A DNA stretch of 6,413 nt from the NCBI GenBank assembly GCA_002394025.1, contig DGSV01000039.1, positions 1-6,413 of the forward strand. The letters are read 5' to 3'. This document shows positions 4,554-6,413 of the stretch, piece by piece. The notes beneath the pieces were generated by a model that was not told the origin of the DNA, did no database searches, and worked only from the letters and a program-made list of their open reading frames with translations. Both the position numbers and the translations under genes were made by a program. This stretch comes from Bacteroidales bacterium UBA4353. GTDB taxonomy: Bacteria; Bacteroidota; Bacteroidia; Bacteroidales; Paludibacteraceae. Position 1 is the first letter of the stretch; every line of letters begins with the position of its first letter.

Positions 4554-5648
4554 ATGTATCATCCTGAAAATGACCCCGAGCACATAGGATTAACTGTCAA
4601 CGACGGTGTTGCTGATGTGCCCAAAATAAATCCCTACGCGCGCCCCAAAAGGACGCGCGTGCGCTATAGTGTAGAACAATATGTCGAAGGCATTTTGAAC
4701 GGTAACATCAGCATTCTTGGTCAGGCCGTGACACTTGTGGAAAGCTCCTTAGCAAGCGATCAACAACTCGCCCAACAAGTCATAGAACGCTGTTTACCAC
4801 ATGCCGGCAAGTCATTAAGGCTCGGAATCACCGGTGTTCCGGGAGCCGGAAAAAGCACTTTTATTGAAGCTTTGGGAATGCAGCTTGTTGGTGATGGTCA
4901 CCGTCTTGCTGTATTGGCAATAGACCCCAGCTCAGAGCGCTCAAAAGGCAGTATCCTTGGCGACAAGACACGTATGGAGCGCCTCTCGGCAGCCGAAAAC
5001 GCTTTCATACGCCCCAGCCCCTCGGCAGGTTCGTTGGGAGGAGTGGCACGAAAGACGCGTGAGACAATAGTACTCTGCGAAGCCGCAGGATTTGACACCA
5101 TATTCGTGGAAACAGTGGGCGTAGGACAAAGTGAGACGGCGGTACACAGCATGGTTGACTTCTTCCTACTGCTGCAAGTTACCGGCACCGGCGACGAGTT
5201 GCAAGGCATCAAACGCGGCATCATGGAGATGGCCGACGGCATAGCCATCAACAAATGCGACGGAAATAATATTGAACGCGCGCGCGTAGCCCGCATCAGT
5301 TTCAAGAACGCATTAGCCCTGTTCCCCCCGTCCGAATCAGGATGGAAGCCCGACGCCATCTGCTGCTCGTCCATCGACCACAGCGGCGTGATGGAAGTAT
5401 GGGAAAACATAGAACAGTATATCGCCTTCACCAAATCCAACGGTTACTTTGCCCTCCATCGCACCGAACAAGCCAAGTACTGGATGTACGAGACCATCAA
5501 CCAGGCACTTCTGGACGGATTCTACAAGAACGAGCAGATGGAGCATCAGATAGAGGTAGCCGAACGACAGGTATTGAACAATGAGGTAAGCAGTTTCGTT
5601 GCTGCCCACAATCTATTAACCGAATATGGCAGGAACAAGCAGAAATAA
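4554..5648 (+). CDS. meaB: MeaB, GTPase chaperone of methylmalonyl-CoA mutase
   Basis: A 364-aa G3E P-loop GTPase (older name ArgK) that loads and protects the adenosylcobalamin cofactor of methylmalonyl-CoA mutase, the B12 enzyme of the succinate-propionate route. Visible motifs: Walker A GVPGAGKS (94-101), DPSSERSKGSILGDKTRM from D124, RPSPSAGSLGGVARKTRE, the Walker B/switch stretch ETVGVGQSE (from E186) and the guanine-specificity motif NKCD (233-236, NKxD). An N-terminal extension precedes the G domain, and a helical C-terminal arm suited to dimerisation follows. TTG at 4533 would add seven residues and overlap the upstream stop; ATG 4554 is preferred because it gives MYHPEN, matching the MEHPEN-type start I remember from Bacteroides MeaB. 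mutA and mutB are not in the window, so the partner is encoded elsewhere. The gene sits 10 nt after a DUF1573 gene and overlaps dnaB by 23 nt. Confidence 0.93.
   Translation: MYHPENDPEHIGLTVNDGVADVPKINPYARPKRTRVRYSVEQYVEGILNGNISILGQAVTLVESSLASDQQLAQQVIERCLPHAGKSLRLGITGVPGAGKSTFIEALGMQLVGDGHRLAVLAIDPSSERSKGSILGDKTRMERLSAAENAFIRPSPSAGSLGGVARKTRETIVLCEAAGFDTIFVETVGVGQSETAVHSMVDFFLLLQVTGTGDELQGIKRGIMEMADGIAINKCDGNNIERARVARISFKNALALFPPSESGWKPDAICCSSIDHSGVMEVWENIEQYIAFTKSNGYFALHRTEQAKYWMYETINQALLDGFYKNEQMEHQIEVAERQVLNNEVSSFVAAHNLLTEYGRNKQK
4635..4661 (+). other. GC-rich hairpin in the 5' part of meaB
   Basis: ACGCGCG (4636-4642) and CGCGCGT (4654-4660) are perfect 7-bp arms, extendable by a T-G wobble (4635/4661). 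Inside the loop CC/GG can pair around AAAA. It begins about 80 nt after the meaB ATG, within codons for an Arg/Lys-rich stretch (ARPKRTRVR). No T-tract follows, so it is not a terminator. It could affect mRNA decay or translation, or simply reflect arginine codons. Confidence 0.4.
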
Positions 5649-6413
5649 CAAACGTCCCCAGCCAGCCACGATCATCAAAGTAGGCGCCAACGAGACGGGC
5701 AAACTTCCCCCTCAGGCGCAGGAACTAGAGGATTCGGTACTGGGAGCGATCATGATAGAGAAAGACGCCTACGGTACTGTAGCGGATCTATTGAGACCGG
5801 AGGTCTTCTACAAGGACCAGAACCGTCTGGTCTATGAAGCCATACGGGAACTGGCCGTAAAAGACCAGCCTATCGACATACTATCCGTAGGCGAGAAGAT
5901 GCGCAATATGGGTACGCTAGATAAAGCCGGCGGCGCGGTCTATCTTGCAGATCTGACCCGCCGCGTAGCCTCGACAGCCCATCTACGCTATCACGCAGAG
6001 ATCATATCCAAGAAAGCGACAGCGCGCGACATCATAGCCTTAGCCGCCCAGATAGAAGAAAAAGGATTCGACGAGACACAAGATGTTGACGAGCTGATGC
6101 AAGAAGCCGAATCCGGCATCTTTGAGATCTCGCAACGCTCGCAAAAACGCGACGTGACGCAGATCGACCCCGTGATAGAAGAAGCGTTCGCCCGCATGGA
6201 AAAAGCCGCCAAGAACACCGGTTCGATCAGCGGTATCCCATCCGGATTCCACGCCTTAGACAAGATCACCTCCGGCTGGCAGACACCGGACCTGATCATC
6301 ATCGCAGCCCGTCCGGCAATGGGTAAGACGGCTTTCGTTCTATCCATGGCCAAGAACATAGCCGTTGATCATGAGATACCGGTAGCCATCTTCTCGCTGG
6401 AGATGAGTAACGT
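5626..6413 (+). CDS. dnaB: Replicative DNA helicase DnaB, 5' part (runs off the window)
   Basis: The first 262 codons of the hexameric replicative helicase that unwinds DNA at the fork; Bacteroidetes versions are usually a little over 500 aa, so about half is present. A short basic, low-complexity N-terminus (MAGTSRNNKRPQP) leads to the DnaB N-terminal domain from KLPPQAQELEDSVLGAIMIEKDAY (about 26-49) to about residue 130. The linker helix region contains DVDELMQEAESGIFEISQR. The RecA-like domain follows with SGIPSGFHALDKITSGWQ and Walker A ARPAMGKTA (228-236, K234), then FSLEM with the catalytic glutamate E259. K to E spacing is 25, as in Geobacillus DnaB (K216/E241). Walker A, a common intein site in DnaB, is uninterrupted. 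ATG 5626 is the only sensible start; the next in-frame ATG lies inside the N-terminal domain. It overlaps the meaB end by 23 nt, so translation may be coupled. Confidence 0.95.
   Translation, partial: MAGTSRNNKRPQPATIIKVGANETGKLPPQAQELEDSVLGAIMIEKDAYGTVADLLRPEVFYKDQNRLVYEAIRELAVKDQPIDILSVGEKMRNMGTLDKAGGAVYLADLTRRVASTAHLRYHAEIISKKATARDIIALAAQIEEKGFDETQDVDELMQEAESGIFEISQRSQKRDVTQIDPVIEEAFARMEKAAKNTGSISGIPSGFHALDKITSGWQTPDLIIIAARPAMGKTAFVLSMAKNIAVDHEIPVAIFSLEMSN

Noticed and set aside
4898..5440. Long 180-codon open frame on the minus strand
   Set aside because: Fully antisense to meaB, whose motifs are clear; its composition is a frame shadow with no recognisable domain or promoter.
6304..6333. 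Possible intein at the DnaB Walker A site
   Set aside because: The ARPAMGKTA motif is continuous; no insertion is present in the visible part of the gene.
5991..6359. 122-codon minus-strand open frame
   Set aside because: Antisense to dnaB, which has its conserved motifs in the plus frame.

Overview
The window looks like chromosomal DNA from a Bacteroidales bacterium (Bacteroides/Prevotella/Muribaculaceae-like; I cannot fix the genus). Three things point there. Several upstream regions carry the Bacteroidetes -7 promoter box TAnnTTTG, here exactly TAACTTTG three times. Genes start after A-rich leaders without Shine-Dalgarno sequences. The proteins (secreted DUF1573 proteins, an RluA-type synthase with a divergent KLCGL loop, MeaB beginning MYHPEN, and DnaB) resemble Bacteroidales versions as I remember them. 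No database search was possible.

Layout. Bases 1-741 hold a minus-strand, AT-rich two-gene module: a 70-aa putative antitoxin followed by a PIN-domain putative toxin. Its GC (16, 19 and 22 of 60 in three hand-counted lines) is far below the genes to its right (32 of 60 in a galM line, 35 of 60 in dnaB lines), so it is probably an acquired accessory module. Bases 742-955 are a divergent intergenic region with a minus-strand promoter for the module and a plus-strand promoter for galM. galM (aldose 1-epimerase) occupies 956-1978. A short intergenic region follows, with a palindrome and a promoter so close to the next start that the mRNA may be nearly leaderless. Next is an RluA-family pseudouridine synthase (2056-3006).

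Bases 3007-3076 contain the most striking regulatory signal: TTGGCACGGAGTTTGC, matching the sigma-54 (RpoN) -24/-12 consensus with exact spacing. It precedes a tightly packed plus-strand series: two tandem secreted DUF1573 proteins (126 and 360 aa, about 62% identical over their shared domain), meaB (G-protein chaperone of methylmalonyl-CoA mutase) and the start of dnaB (replicative helicase, cut by the right edge). The gaps are 3 nt, 10 nt and then a 23-nt overlap, so all four could be co-transcribed. How a sigma-54-controlled envelope protein pair relates to MeaB and DnaB is unclear; dnaB probably has additional promoters.

Most of the window is ordinary housekeeping sequence. I see no clearly new system. 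The points worth follow-up are the sigma-54 promoter with the DUF1573 pair, the antitoxin of unrecognised family, the near-leaderless rluA-type transcript, and several small palindromes at promoters.
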